From assembly GCF_000708675.1 (NCBI RefSeq), contig NZ_JELR01000001.1:372001-436000 (forward strand): a stretch of DNA of 64,000 nt. The letters run 5' to 3'. This DNA is from Microbulbifer sp. HZ11 (GTDB lineage: Bacteria; Pseudomonadota; Gammaproteobacteria; Pseudomonadales; Cellvibrionaceae). Below the pieces are notes generated by a model. That model saw only the letters and a program-made list of their open reading frames with translations, ran no database searches and had not been told where the DNA came from. Every line of letters starts with the position of its first letter. Within the stretch, counting starts at the first letter, position 1. The position numbers were made by a program, and so were the translations under genes. This document shows, in pieces, positions 45,110 through 54,236 of the stretch.

Positions 45110-45973
45110 ATGCCTCTCACGGGAACCCGCAAGTGGCTGAATGAAGTTATTTTTGGTACTGACACGCCGGCGGGGAAGTATTTTGATGTTGTCCTGATCT
45201 GGGCAATCCTGCTGAGTGTTATCTTGGTGGTGTTGGCATCCGTGGAAAGCCTCTGGGTGCGCTACGGGGAAGCCTTCTATCAATTGGAGTGGTATTTTAC
45301 TGCTCTGTTTACCCTCGAATATATGGCCCGGGTCTACTGCGCCCGGGATCGCAAGGCGTACATCACTAGCTTTTACGGTATCGTCGATCTCCTAGCTATC
45401 CTGCCCAGTTACCTTGCACTGATCTTTACTGGTGCTACCTATCTGATGGTGATCCGCCTGCTGCGGGTGTTGCGGGTCTTCCGGGTGCTCAAACTGGTTC
45501 GTTACCTGAGCGATGCCAATATTCTGATGCGCTCACTGTGGCAGGCAAGGCGGCGGATATTTGTCTTTTACACCAGTGTATTGGTGTTGTGCGTCATTTT
45601 CGGCAGTATCATGTTTGTGGTGGAAGGTCCCAAGCACGGATTTACCAGTATCCCCAAAAGCATTTACTGGACCATCGTCACCATCACCACTGTCGGCTTC
45701 GGGGACATTACCCCACATACCCCGCTTGGACAGGCCATAGCCTCCATGACGATGCTGATCGGCTATTCCATCATTGCCGTGCCGACCGGTATCGTCACCG
45801 CGGAACTGGCCCATGAGATCGGCCGTGAGAAGCAGTTGGCTAGGTGCCACAACTGTGGAAAAGCTGGTCATGACGCCGATGCGGAATACTGCAAGCAGTG
45901 CGGTTATCGTCTGGAGGATTTCGAGGAGCCGGCGGGCGAGGGGGTTTCACACCCGGGCCAGATAAACCGGTAG
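45110..45973 (+). CDS. Voltage-gated potassium channel (ion transporter) with C-terminal zinc ribbon
   Basis: 287 residues, six transmembrane helices. S4 carries regularly spaced Arg in IRLLRVLRVFRVLKLVRYL; selectivity filter T193-T-V-G-F-G-D199 identifies a K+ channel of the Kv type. The C-terminal tail has two CxxC pairs, CHNCG (about 246-250) and CKQCG (about 262-266), forming a zinc ribbon. Such a tail is unusual for Kv channels and could be a regulatory or protein-binding module. Gene is alone in its transcription unit; hairpin at its stop codon. Confidence 0.88.
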   Translation: MPLTGTRKWLNEVIFGTDTPAGKYFDVVLIWAILLSVILVVLASVESLWVRYGEAFYQLEWYFTALFTLEYMARVYCARDRKAYITSFYGIVDLLAILPSYLALIFTGATYLMVIRLLRVLRVFRVLKLVRYLSDANILMRSLWQARRRIFVFYTSVLVLCVIFGSIMFVVEGPKHGFTSIPKSIYWTIVTITTVGFGDITPHTPLGQAIASMTMLIGYSIIAVPTGIVTAELAHEIGREKQLARCHNCGKAGHDADAEYCKQCGYRLEDFEEPAGEGVSHPGQINR

Positions 45974-45991
45974 AGCGGCGATCACTCTACC
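45969..45991 (+). terminator. Terminator-like hairpin after the channel gene
   Basis: GGTAGAG (45969-45975) pairs with CTCTACC (45985-45991) around the stop codon. The following sequence has only short T-runs. Confidence 0.4.
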
Positions 45992-46112
45992 TGTCTTAAC
46001 AGCCCTGCAGTGATCGGCTATCCTTGCGCCCCGTTTGATAACCGGCATTGACCGGGGTATTGCCGGTTATATGTGAATTCTGTTCAGCTATTTCGATTGG
46101 TAATTCTTTTTC

Positions 46113-47258
46113 ATGGATATACAGGGATTTTGCGCCCCGGGGTTTGAAGCCCTATACGATGCCTTCGCGGCCAACTTCCGTGAACATGGCGACGTCGGTG
46201 CCTCCTTTTGTGCAGTGCAGCACGGTGAGACCATCGCCTCCCTATGGGCCGGCAGTGCTGACCGCGCGGGTACCGAAGCCTATGAAGAAGACACTCTCGC
46301 CAATGTGTTCTCCTCTTCCAAGGGCATCCTGGCGCTTATCGCCCTGCAGCAGGTTGCAGCAGGCAAACTGGACCTCGATACCCCGGTTGCCGAGTATTGG
46401 CCAGAGTTTGCTGAGGCGGGCAAGGGTGGGATTACCGGTCGGCAACTGCTGTGCCACCGCAGTGGTGTGATTGCGTTTCGCGAAAAAGTCGCAGATGCGC
46501 TGATTTATGACTGGGATGCCGCGCTGGCTCAGGTCGCAAAGACTGCGCCCTGGTGGGAGCCTGGCAGCCAGCAGGGGTATTCCCCGTTTCTGTATGGCTG
46601 GACACTGGGTGGTCTTATCGAGAAGGCCAGTGGCGCCAGCATAGGAGAGCTGTACCTTCACGGTATTGGCGACCCGCTACAGCTTGATGGCGGATTTGGT
46701 GCCCATGGGCATCGCTCGACCCGGATCGCCGACGTTGGCCCTCTGAAAAAACCTTTGCCTGAATTGCGCCCCAATGCGATCGGTCGCTCAATCAAGGAAG
46801 ACAGGCAGGGCCCGGTAGCCACAGCCTTCACCAACCCTGTCACCCTTATGATGGGAACCAACGGAGAGCAGTGGCGGAGTGCGCTCATTCCTGCGGCCAA
46901 CGGCCATTTTAGTGCCCGGGATCTGGCCGCAGTGTACGGGGATCTGTCCAGAGAATATCCGGAACTGCTGGGCCGCGAGATTCTGCGCGAGGCTACGAAA
47001 GAGCAGAGCCGCGGGCGGGATGCGATTCTGCAGACGGATGTGGCATTTGGTTGTGGCTTCCTGAAAGCCGGTTCAGCACCAGACCTGGCGTTTGGTAGTG
47101 CCGCTGGTTTCGGTCATCCCGGCGCCGGTGGAAGTGTGGGCTTTGCGGACCCACACACGGAGCTGGGCTTTGGCTATGTCACTTCACGAATGGGGCAGAG
47201 CCTTTTCATGGATCAGCGGGCGGTGGGGCTGAAAGATTGCCTTTACCGTTTACTTTAA
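46113..47258 (+). CDS. Serine hydrolase (beta-lactamase family, class C type)
   Basis: 381 residues without a signal peptide. Active-site S67-x2-K70 in FSSSKGI, a Tyr in the YSPFLYGWTLG segment, and the HPGAGGS block near the C-terminus that stands in for KTG. Cytoplasmic class C-like hydrolases of this kind (EstB/LACTB type) act on esters or peptides rather than antibiotics. The gene precedes slyX by 13 bases in the same direction. Confidence 0.88.
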   Translation: MDIQGFCAPGFEALYDAFAANFREHGDVGASFCAVQHGETIASLWAGSADRAGTEAYEEDTLANVFSSSKGILALIALQQVAAGKLDLDTPVAEYWPEFAEAGKGGITGRQLLCHRSGVIAFREKVADALIYDWDAALAQVAKTAPWWEPGSQQGYSPFLYGWTLGGLIEKASGASIGELYLHGIGDPLQLDGGFGAHGHRSTRIADVGPLKKPLPELRPNAIGRSIKEDRQGPVATAFTNPVTLMMGTNGEQWRSALIPAANGHFSARDLAAVYGDLSREYPELLGREILREATKEQSRGRDAILQTDVAFGCGFLKAGSAPDLAFGSAAGFGHPGAGGSVGFADPHTELGFGYVTSRMGQSLFMDQRAVGLKDCLYRLL

Positions 47259-47271
47259 GTGGAGCGATACA

Positions 47272-47499
47272 ATGAGTGACGCTGTTCGACAACTGGAAGC
47301 CCGAGTCGATGAGTTGGAAACGCGACTGGCGTTTCAGGAAGATACGCTGACCCAACTGAATGACACCATCGCTCAACAGGATGCTCAGCTGCGCGCTCTG
47401 GTGGGGCGCCTGAAGGAAGTGTCTGAGAAATATCAGGATCTGATGTTTGAAATGAACAAGGGCGACAAGCCCGGCGACGAGCGGCCGCCCCATTATTAA
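47272..47499 (+). CDS. slyX: SlyX family protein
   Basis: 75 residues, almost entirely one coiled coil with heptads (QLEARVDELETRLAFQEDTL, then QLNDTIAQQDAQLRALVGRL) and the SlyX C-terminus ending RPPHY. Small cytoplasmic protein of unknown function in gammaproteobacteria. Likely co-transcribed with the serine hydrolase. Confidence 0.9.
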   Translation: MSDAVRQLEARVDELETRLAFQEDTLTQLNDTIAQQDAQLRALVGRLKEVSEKYQDLMFEMNKGDKPGDERPPHY

Positions 47500-47668
47500 C
47501 CGGTGACCTCACACCTCTACTGTTCCTGCCGCCACCAGGGGGAGGGGGCACCATCACCGGAATGTAATCTGCTGGCGGTACACTCTCAGCGCTGCGCCTA
47601 TTTCTACGTGAGTTTCTGGAAATTTACTATTTTTCGTCTTGTTCCCTCCTGTCAGCCCTTGACAAATC

Positions 47669-47677
47669 TTTTCCACA
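47669..47677 (+). promoter_or_regulatory. DnaA-box-like 9-mer
   Basis: TTTTCCACA, one base off the consensus TTATCCACA. Weak when alone. Confidence 0.3.
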
Positions 47678-47856
47678 TCGAAACCGTCTCTTTTGAACCG
47701 CCTGCCAATGGACCAACAGTTAGTACGCGAAGCCTTGAAACTCTCTTAAGTGTTTGATTATTAAAGAAAAAATGCATCGGTGTAAAAAGTGCACAAATCG
47801 CTGGGGGCTAGGGATTGCGCCGTTTCTCGCACCGTTTTGCAGATTCATACACATAG

Positions 47857-47865
47857 TTATCCACA
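47857..47865 (+). promoter_or_regulatory. DnaA box
   Basis: TTATCCACA, a perfect match to the high-affinity DnaA consensus, followed at once by GATCTTGTGGAAG, in which TGTGGA makes a partial inverted copy. No further boxes cluster here, so it does not by itself mark an origin. Confidence 0.45.
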
Positions 47866-48212
47866 GATCTTGTGGAAGGAAGTTTTTCTGGGGCATACCG
47901 CGGGAGTGTCGTTCGCTTTCGTAGCGGTTGTGCAGCTCAAGGTGTGTGAGCCTCGTCGGTGCATACAAAAGAAAGCATCGGGCAGTGATAGGCGTTGCCT
48001 TTACCGATGAGTATTTGTATCTCCGCCCGATTCCAGGTTCAGGGCGATTTTCAAATTCACGCCAAATTTGGGAATTGAGCGGTAGACCAGAAGGGACTTT
48101 CCGCATAGTCTTCGTGCCAATGGCGAACACGGTTCAGCCTGCAGTCAGCTTTTCACAGTCAAACTGCTCCATATTCCACCCGTCATCAGTAAAAGCGTTA
48201 GGAGAAAGCTTA

Positions 48213-48863
48213 ATGAAAAAATGGGTCGCGATTCTTGCTCTGGGCTCACTGGTTGGTTGTACCACCCTGGATCCTTACACCCAGGAAAGTAAAACCAGTA
48301 ATGCCGCCAAGGGCGCAGGTGCCGGTGCCGTAGCCGGCGCTATCATCGGCGCGGCGACAGCCAGTAAGAGCGATCGTAAAAAAGGCGCGATCACTGGCGC
48401 ACTCGGTGGCGCCGCCATCGGTGGTGGTATCGGCTACTACATGGACCGCCAGGAGATGGCGCTGCGTCAGCGCCTGGAAGGTACCGGTGTTCGTGTTCAG
48501 CGTGAGGGCGATAACATTCGCCTGATTATGCCGGGCAACATCACCTTTGCTACCAACCGCTATGAAATCCGCAATGATTTCTACGGCACTCTGGATTCTG
48601 TTGTATTGGTACTGAACGAGTTTGATAAAACCGCTATCCGAGTGAGCGGCCATACCGATAGCACTGGTTCGGATGTTACCAACCAGACTCTGAGTGAGCG
48701 TCGCGCTGAGTCGGTTGCGAACTTCTTTACCACCCGTGGTGTTGCTGCCGGTCGAGTGCAGGCCGTGGGTTACGGTGAACGCTACCCCATCGCCAGCAAC
48801 GACTCCGACGCAGGCCGTCAGGCTAACCGTCGCGTAGAGCTGGAACTGTTGCCGCTGCAATAG
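48213..48863 (+). CDS. OmpA family lipoprotein with glycine zipper
   Basis: 216 residues. Signal with lipobox LVGC (C15), a glycine-zipper hairpin at about 30-73 (GAGAGAVAGAIIGAATAS, then GALGGAAIGGGIGYYMD) and a C-terminal OmpA domain (GHTDSTGSDVTNQTLSERRA and RQANRRVELELLPL) that binds peptidoglycan. Resembles YiaD of E. coli. It would tie the outer membrane to the cell wall. Start at 48213 chosen by AGGAG eight bases upstream and the lipoprotein signal. Strong terminator 15 bases after the stop. Confidence 0.93.
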   Translation: MKKWVAILALGSLVGCTTLDPYTQESKTSNAAKGAGAGAVAGAIIGAATASKSDRKKGAITGALGGAAIGGGIGYYMDRQEMALRQRLEGTGVRVQREGDNIRLIMPGNITFATNRYEIRNDFYGTLDSVVLVLNEFDKTAIRVSGHTDSTGSDVTNQTLSERRAESVANFFTTRGVAAGRVQAVGYGERYPIASNDSDAGRQANRRVELELLPLQ

Positions 48864-48878
48864 AGCGAGAATACGTAA

Positions 48879-48900
48879 GGGCGCTTCGGCGCCCTTTTTT
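48879..48900 (+). terminator. Rho-independent terminator
   Basis: GGGCGC-TTCG-GCGCCC (48879-48894) with a stable UUCG tetraloop, then T6. Confidence 0.93.
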
Positions 48901-48942
48901 GTGTCTGTTTATATTTCGGGATGAGGATGCAGGGAGGTAGGA

Positions 48943-49446
48943 ATGTTGGGGGGTAAACTAAACCGACGATACCTGACGAGATTCGCGTGGTTTCGCTATG
49001 CGGCCGTACTGGCCTTCACATTGGCCGCCTCGCCCCTAGCAGCAGACCCGTTATCCGACTCGAGAAAGGGCGGGGCGGAGGGAGTCGCACTTACGGTGCC
49101 GCTGAAGCAACAGCTTGAAACAGCTGAGCTGGTCGCGCGCGTTGAAATTACGGCTGTTCAGCGGTTGATTGATCATGCGCTGTCCGAGCCTGGTATGACC
49201 GCGGTTACGGGCTACGTATACTCAGGCGTTACCCAACGGGTATGGAAGGGCGCTTCAGTGGCGCACATTGCGTTTCGTGTGCACTTGGCTGATTGCGTGG
49301 AAAAATTGACCAGAGGGCGACAATACCTGATTTTCGCGCGGACAAATGCGCGTGGCTACCTGGAGCTGCTGAGTTGCGAGGCGGCGATTGCCAATCCCGA
49401 AACCGGAAGCTTGCTGGCTGAACTGGAGCAATACTACCAAGGTTGA
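48943..49446 (+). CDS. Small secreted protein, NTR/TIMP-like pattern
   Basis: 167 residues with a likely signal peptide (about 18-34, ending SPLAA). The mature part shows the netrin/TIMP-like pattern of ELVARVEITAV, VTQRVWKG, a Cys in HLADC, a Gly-x3-YLIFAR strand and a late Cys in LELLSC. That would give a secreted OB-fold domain of unknown binding partner. I recognise no closer family. GGGAGG lies a few bases before the ATG at 48943. Confidence 0.62.
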   Translation: MLGGKLNRRYLTRFAWFRYAAVLAFTLAASPLAADPLSDSRKGGAEGVALTVPLKQQLETAELVARVEITAVQRLIDHALSEPGMTAVTGYVYSGVTQRVWKGASVAHIAFRVHLADCVEKLTRGRQYLIFARTNARGYLELLSCEAAIANPETGSLLAELEQYYQG

Positions 49447-49754
49447 TCCGTTTTCCCCGGAGAGTCACATAGGCGCGGTACCCCTTGTGAGTGAAGGACT
49501 CCGGGCCATAGAATTTACTCTAATATCGAATTGAACCTTTATAAGCATAAATACTTAAATGCTGGAACAATGTTCCTTGAAGTGCGGCAATTGGGGATTA
49601 TTCTTATCTGTATTGGCGTCGTCTTCCTCGGTGCTGCCGAATGAACGCCAACCGATAACGACGGGGCAGGTAATCCGCCTGTGCTTGCCGCCAGGTCCCA
49701 GGATCTGCCCGATCGTTTTGCTCTCATTCCAACCGACCAGGGGTCATCGGGACT
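49447..49754. other. Intergenic region before the LEA-like gene
   Basis: 308 bases. Contains an AT-rich patch around 49510-49560 (TTGAACCTTTATAAGC) that could be the promoter of the next gene. A weak -35 (TTGAAC, 49531-49536) is followed by no clear -10. Nothing else seen. Confidence 0.4.
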
Positions 49755-50225
49755 ATGAAAAAACTACTCTTGCCACTGATTATTCTGTTGCTGATTATCG
49801 GCTACTTCATGTCCAAGAAATCGGACGACTCCGTGGGTGATGCCTACGACAAGATGGAGAAGCCGGCCATCGAAGATACCCAGCCCGCACCGGATAGCGA
49901 CTCCACCATGCCGGATTCATCCAGTGATCCAACCATGCCGCAGGAAAGTGACGACGTGGCACCGACAACCACTGATCCGCAATCCTCCGATAGCCGCCTG
50001 ATGGACGACACCAAAGATGCCGCCCGTGACGCCGGTGATGCGGTGAAAGATGCTGCCGATGATGCGGGCGACGTCGTGAAAGATGCCGCTGATGACGCTG
50101 GTGATGCACTTAAGGATGCCGGTAAGGCAACCAAAGACGCCGCGGAAGACGCGGCAGACAAAGCCAAAGATGCGTGGGACGACCTGAAGGACAAAGCCAA
50201 GAGTGAGGACGAGCCCCAGCAGTAA
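49755..50225 (+). CDS. Membrane-anchored LEA-like protein with 11-residue repeats
   Basis: 156 residues. One N-terminal hydrophobic helix (about 4-18) then a low-complexity acidic stretch rich in Asp, Ser and Pro (to about 85). From K87 to A148 the chain is built of 11-residue units that start KDAA: KDAARDAGDAV, KDAADDAGDVV, KDAADDAGDAL, a 7-residue KDAGKAT, KDAAEDAADKA and KDAWDDLKDKA. Eleven-residue amphipathic repeats are the mark of group 3 LEA proteins, which fold on drying and protect membranes. The protein is probably an anchored desiccation or osmotic protectant (inference). Terminator follows. Confidence 0.75.
   Translation: MKKLLLPLIILLLIIGYFMSKKSDDSVGDAYDKMEKPAIEDTQPAPDSDSTMPDSSSDPTMPQESDDVAPTTTDPQSSDSRLMDDTKDAARDAGDAVKDAADDAGDVVKDAADDAGDALKDAGKATKDAAEDAADKAKDAWDDLKDKAKSEDEPQQ
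50013..50198 (+). repeat. 33-base tandem repeats coding LEA-like 11-mers
   Basis: Five 33-base units and one 21-base unit, each beginning with a KDA-type codon triplet, encode the 11-residue repeats of the protein above. Codon-level identity between units is partial, so they are old. Confidence 0.7.
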
Positions 50226-50253
50226 TGCGCTGTTTGATCTGAGTGTAATGGAA

Positions 50254-50280
50254 GGCTGCGACTGGTTCGCGGCCTTTTTC
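50254..50280 (+). terminator. Rho-independent terminator
   Basis: GGCTGCGA (50254-50261) and TCGCGGCC (50267-50274) with one G-U pair, then TTTTTCTTTTC. Confidence 0.85.
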
Positions 50281-50321
50281 TTTTCTACGCTTAAAGCGTA
50301 GTTACGAAGTTATGACAGATC

Positions 50322-50690
50322 ATGATCGAGCACTGCTGGCACCACGACCACGACATTCTGGAAATCCGGCCGGTTGCGGAACTCAAGCCCGCCGAATTTC
50401 GTGCACTGGCCGCGCAGGTGGACCCCGTGATCTGTGAGCACGGCGGCCTGCAGGGCCTCCTGATCAACGCACGTCATTTTCCGGGTTGGCAGAATTTTGC
50501 CGCCCTGGTGTCCCACTGTGTTTTCACCCGCAATCAGCATCGTCACCTGCATCGCATTGCCGTGCTCTCCGATAACATGCTGCTGGCCTTTATGCCGCAG
50601 CTGTTAAATCACTTTGTTGCCGCTGAGGTGCGTCCGTTTCCTGGCAGTGAGGAGCAGGCGGCACTGGAATGGCTCGCCTATCCCGGGTAA
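50322..50690 (+). CDS. SpoIIAA-like (STAS/SEC14) protein
   Basis: 122 residues. Pattern ILEIRPVAELKPAEFRALAAQVDP, then GLQGLLINARHFPGW and HLHRIAVLSDNMLLAFMP belong to the SpoIIAA-like family (DUF3478). Small cytoplasmic alpha/beta domain, function unknown in proteobacteria. It lies 45 bases upstream of rsmJ. Confidence 0.85.
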   Translation: MIEHCWHHDHDILEIRPVAELKPAEFRALAAQVDPVICEHGGLQGLLINARHFPGWQNFAALVSHCVFTRNQHRHLHRIAVLSDNMLLAFMPQLLNHFVAAEVRPFPGSEEQAALEWLAYPG

Positions 50691-50735
50691 ATTGCCCACG
50701 CAATACCGCACGAATGACTCGGGTGTGCCCAAAAC

Positions 50736-51533
50736 ATGCAGCTGGCCGTTACCGCCGCAGATGAAAATATCTCGGCGCAAGCACAATTCCTTGCCGAACA
50801 GCTCGATTTGCCATTTCTTGGAGTAGTACAGGAAAAATTTATCGAGGATTTCCCCTTTGTACTGCGTCGGGGTGAACGGCTACAGCTTTGTGCCACTGGC
50901 CGTAAAGCCCCGGGTCCGATAACCGTGGATTTTGTAGCCGGCGCAGCCGCTCACCGGCGTAAGTACGGTGGCGGCAAGGGGCAGCAGATCGCCAAAGCGG
51001 TCGGAATCCGCAGTGGTTTTAACCCGCAAATTCTCGACGCCACGGCCGGCCTGGGGCGAGACGCTTTCGTTCTCGCCTCCCTGGGCAGCGAGGTCCGTAT
51101 GCTGGAGCGTAACCCCGTGGTCTACGCGCTGCTTGAAGACGGTTTGGAGCGCCTGCAAGCTGCCGCCCAGACCGATGCCGAGCTCGCGCCTATTGCGAGT
51201 CGGCTGTCCCTCGAGCCCAGAGTCGAGAGCGCCGCGACCTGGTTGGCTGAGCAGGGGGCCGAAATGGTGCCGGTCATTTATCTGGACCCGATGTTTCCCA
51301 GTCGCGATAAAAGCGCCAAGGTCAAAAAAGAGATGGTCGCCTTCCACGATATTGTCGGGAGTGACGAAGATGCGGATACACTCCTGAGCCCGGCTTTGGA
51401 GGCGTGCTATTACCGCACCGTAGTGAAGCGACCGCGGCTCGCGCCAGATCTAGACGATCACAAGCCGAGCCTGCGGTTTGAGGGGAAGTCCGGAAGGTTT
51501 GATGTCTACACCAAGCACGGTGTGCCGGTTTAG
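50736..51533 (+). CDS. rsmJ: 16S rRNA (guanine(1516)-N(2))-methyltransferase
   Basis: 265 residues. Class I SAM fold: [18 protein letters not shown] (motif I), [16 protein letters not shown] (motif II) and [15 protein letters not shown] (DPMFP in the catalytic loop). The C-terminal [18 protein letters not shown] and FDVYTKHG are RsmJ signatures. It methylates G1516 of 16S rRNA. The gene ends 4 bases into the convergent sdaA gene. Confidence 0.95.
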   Translation: MQLAVTAADENISAQAQFLAEQLDLPFLGVVQEKFIEDFPFVLRRGERLQLCATGRKAPGPITVDFVAGAAAHRRKYGGGKGQQIAKAVGIRSGFNPQILDATAGLGRDAFVLASLGSEVRMLERNPVVYALLEDGLERLQAAAQTDAELAPIASRLSLEPRVESAATWLAEQGAEMVPVIYLDPMFPSRDKSAKVKKEMVAFHDIVGSDEDADTLLSPALEACYYRTVVKRPRLAPDLDDHKPSLRFEGKSGRFDVYTKHGVPV

Positions 51534-52915
51534 CAGTTGACCGCGTTTACCGCCAGGCCGCCGAGAGAGGTCTCTTTGTACTTGCTCTGCATATCAATGC
51601 CGGTCTGGCGCATGGTTTCAATAACGCTATCCAGCGGCACGATGTGCGCACCTGTACCACGCAGTGCCAGACGCGCCGCATTGATCGCTTTCACCGCGCC
51701 CATGGTGTTGCGTTCAATACAGGGCACCTGCACCAGGCCACCGATGGGATCACAAGTCAACCCGAGGTTGTGCTCCATCCCGATCTCTGCAGCGTTTTCT
51801 ATCTGCTGGTTGGTGCCGCCCTGAACCGCGGCCAGCCCCGCGGAAGCCATTGAACAGGCCACCCCGATCTCTCCCTGGCAGCCCACTTCCGCGGCGGAAA
51901 TGGAAGCATTCTTTTTAAACAGCATGCCGATCGCGCCGGCGGTGAGCATAAATTCCACCACCTGATCTTTCAGATCGCCGTGCTGCGCCTCGTCGTGGAC
52001 AAATTCTACGTAATAGGCAATGGTCGCGGGAATCACGCCCGCGGCGCCATTCGTTGGCGCTGTCACTATCCGCCCGCGCGCCGCGTTTTCCTCATTCACT
52101 GCCAGGGCGAAAAGGCTCACCCAGTCGAGAATAGAAAGACCCTGGCAGCGTTCCTCCTTGGATTGTTTGGACAGTTCCCGAAAGTGCTCTTCGGCGCGGC
52201 GACGCACGCCCAGCCCTCCGGGCAGGGTGCCACTCTGGCGGCAGCCCCGCTGGATGGAGGCGTCCATGACTTCCCAGATATTCCAGAGCGTATCTTTGAT
52301 TTCCTGCTCAGAACGGAACGCTTTTTCGTTCTCCATTGCGAGCTCCGCGATGGTCCAGCCGTGTTTGTCGCACAGGGCCATCAGCTCTTCAGCGGAACTG
52401 AAATCATAGGGAAGAAGCGTTGCTATCTGCTCTTTGTTGCTGAAGTCCTCTTCCGATAGCACGAATCCCCCCCCGATTGAGAAGTAACTGCGCTCGAACA
52501 GGCACTCATCGCCAGCATAGGCCTTGCAGGTCATGCCATTGGAGTGTTGTGGCAGGAACTCTTCCTTGTGGAACAGCAGGTCCCGTGCCCGTTCAAAGTG
52601 AATCGCACGTTGGCCGTTCAGTATCAGCTGCTGATGGGTGTCGATACCCGTGAGACGACCGTCAATGCTGTCGACATCTATGCTATCCGGAGCTTCGCCC
52701 TCGAGGCCCATCAATACCGCCATATCGGTGCCGTGCCCAACGCCGGTGAGGGCTAAGGAGCCGTACAGATGGACTTCCACTCGATCGGTTTTTTCCAGAT
52801 CGCCGCGTACTTCCAGATCAGACACGAATTGTCGCGCCGCTACCATGGGGCCCACGGTGTGGGAGCTGGAAGGGCCGATGCCGATTTTGAACAGTTCGAA
52901 GACACTGATACTCAT
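51530..52915 (-). CDS. sdaA: L-serine ammonia-lyase (iron-sulfur, single chain)
   Basis: 461 residues, fused alpha and beta domains. N-terminal [20 protein letters not shown] is the family signature; the iron-sulfur cysteines lie in [16 protein letters not shown], in [11 protein letters not shown] and in QVPCIERN. It converts serine to pyruvate and ammonia, requiring an oxygen-sensitive [4Fe-4S] cluster. Full length. Overlaps rsmJ tail to tail; gene is otherwise alone. A ~290-base region upstream of the start holds no supported gene. Confidence 0.95.
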   Translation of the reverse strand: MSISVFELFKIGIGPSSSHTVGPMVAARQFVSDLEVRGDLEKTDRVEVHLYGSLALTGVGHGTDMAVLMGLEGEAPDSIDVDSIDGRLTGIDTHQQLILNGQRAIHFERARDLLFHKEEFLPQHSNGMTCKAYAGDECLFERSYFSIGGGFVLSEEDFSNKEQIATLLPYDFSSAEELMALCDKHGWTIAELAMENEKAFRSEQEIKDTLWNIWEVMDASIQRGCRQSGTLPGGLGVRRRAEEHFRELSKQSKEERCQGLSILDWVSLFALAVNEENAARGRIVTAPTNGAAGVIPATIAYYVEFVHDEAQHGDLKDQVVEFMLTAGAIGMLFKKNASISAAEVGCQGEIGVACSMASAGLAAVQGGTNQQIENAAEIGMEHNLGLTCDPIGGLVQVPCIERNTMGAVKAINAARLALRGTGAHIVPLDSVIETMRQTGIDMQSKYKETSLGGLAVNAVNC

Positions 52916-53207
52916 GTGTTCGGTGACTCTCTCGCCATATCTCGCGGTGAACTCCGCGAACGTTGATTATTAGTGTAGTTATCGGGCTTTCAGGTCCGCG
53001 CAAAGTCGCCCTGAGCTTTGCTGGCGCACACGTTCGCCGAAGCGAAACTGGGCCGCAATATGGGCATGAAAAATCAAAATTATATTTGGTGGGAAAGGGT
53101 GCCGGTGCGACAAATGGCTGGCTTGTGGCGGCCGACGGTACAGAATGCTGCAGAAAATAGACGGGTAGGGGATGCCCGGTCAGGCGTCGAGGGCAGGGCT
53201 CCCGTGT

Positions 53208-54185
53208 TCAGGGAGCCGTCGCGGTCAGAGTGGCGCGCAGTGGCGCCGGGTGCCCTTCCACTGTCCTGCTGTGATCCTCTGGATCGAGGAAATCTTCCAG
53301 GGATTCAAATTGCATCCAGTCTGTGCGGCGCTGTTCTTCCAGTGTGGTGCGGTCCAGATCAACAGTTTTTACATCCACAAAGCCGGTCTTGCGCAGCCAG
53401 CTTTCCAGGGTCGCAGTACTCGGGAAAAACCACACATTGCGCATTTTGGCGTAGCGCCCTTCCGGGACCAGACATTCGCCCAGCCCACCGTCGATCACGA
53501 GCGTCTCCAGAAGTAGCTGGCCACCTGGACGCAGAGTCTCTTTGAGCTCACGCAAGTGATCCAGGGGTGAGCGGCGGTGGTACAGGACCCCCATGGACAG
53601 CGTGGTATCGAAGGCCTGCAGGCCCGGCGGCAGCGCCTCGATACCCAAGGGCAATACGTCGACAGGCTTTTCCTGGCCCAGGTATTTCTTCAGCGCGTAA
53701 AACTGGGCAACGAATTTCGCAGATGGATCAATACCGATTACGCGTCGCGCGCCGGCGCCAAACTGCCGCCAGCAGTGGTAGCCACTGCCGCACCCCACAT
53801 CCAGTACCAGGCGATTTGTGAGATCGTGAAGGTGCGGCGCCACGCGATCCCACTTCCAGTCTGATCGCCACTCGGTGTCGATTAGGAGGTCGAACAGTGT
53901 CCAGGGACCTTTACGCCAGGGGTGCAGTTTACGCAGTTGTGTTTCCAGGCCCGCGAGCTGCTCCGCCGTGGCATCGCCCGCTTGCCCTATGCGGATCTCT
54001 GAGGTGACTTCCACAGACGAGGGCACAATGTCTGGCAATGCGTCCAGCACCTGGCGCCATTCCGGAAGGTCACCCCAGCGCGCCGGGCTGAGCCCGTCGG
54101 CGATCTGCTGTGGCAGTCTGGTGAGCCAGGGGCGCAGTTCGGGCGTGTGCTGGATACCCGCGTACAGTGAGGTGTAATCAATCAT
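53208..54185 (-). CDS. cmoB: tRNA 5-methoxyuridine(34) / uridine 5-oxyacetate(34) synthase
   Basis: 325 residues. LVLDVGCGSGYHCWRQFGAGA is motif I and, further on, LSMGVLYHRRSPLDHLRELK; N-terminal region has RKGPWTLFDLLIDTEWRSDW. It transfers the carboxymethyl group of carboxy-SAM (made by CmoA) to hydroxyuridine-34 of tRNA to make cmo5U. Transcribed after cmoA with a 51-base gap. A hairpin GGCTCCC/GGGAGCC (53197-53217) spans its stop codon. Confidence 0.95.
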   Translation of the reverse strand: MIDYTSLYAGIQHTPELRPWLTRLPQQIADGLSPARWGDLPEWRQVLDALPDIVPSSVEVTSEIRIGQAGDATAEQLAGLETQLRKLHPWRKGPWTLFDLLIDTEWRSDWKWDRVAPHLHDLTNRLVLDVGCGSGYHCWRQFGAGARRVIGIDPSAKFVAQFYALKKYLGQEKPVDVLPLGIEALPPGLQAFDTTLSMGVLYHRRSPLDHLRELKETLRPGGQLLLETLVIDGGLGECLVPEGRYAKMRNVWFFPSTATLESWLRKTGFVDVKTVDLDRTTLEEQRRTDWMQFESLEDFLDPEDHSRTVEGHPAPLRATLTATAP

Positions 54186-54236
54186 GAAGGCTATCGGATA
54201 ATAGAGGCGACCAGTATCGTGCTAACGGGGAGTGGC

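Larger units (their letters stand above)
47500..48212. other. Long intergenic region before the OmpA-like lipoprotein gene
   Basis: 713 bases with no gene I can support. It holds two DnaA-box-like 9-mers (47669-47677 and 47857-47865, listed separately), AT-rich stretches around 47740-47800, and a frame continuous with the downstream gene from 47928 that lacks any conserved content. No terminator after slyX was found. Confidence 0.45.

Noticed and set aside
47669-47865. DnaA boxes as a replication origin
   Set aside because: Only one perfect and one near-perfect box, no AT-rich unwinding region, and no dnaA, dnaN or gyrB nearby.
47720-48130. 136-codon minus-strand open frame in the long gap
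   Set aside because: No domain or start signal; protein composition unlike neighbouring genes.
50013-50198. Tandem repeats considered as a CRISPR array
   Set aside because: Repeats are contiguous, in frame and code an 11-residue peptide; there are no unique spacers.
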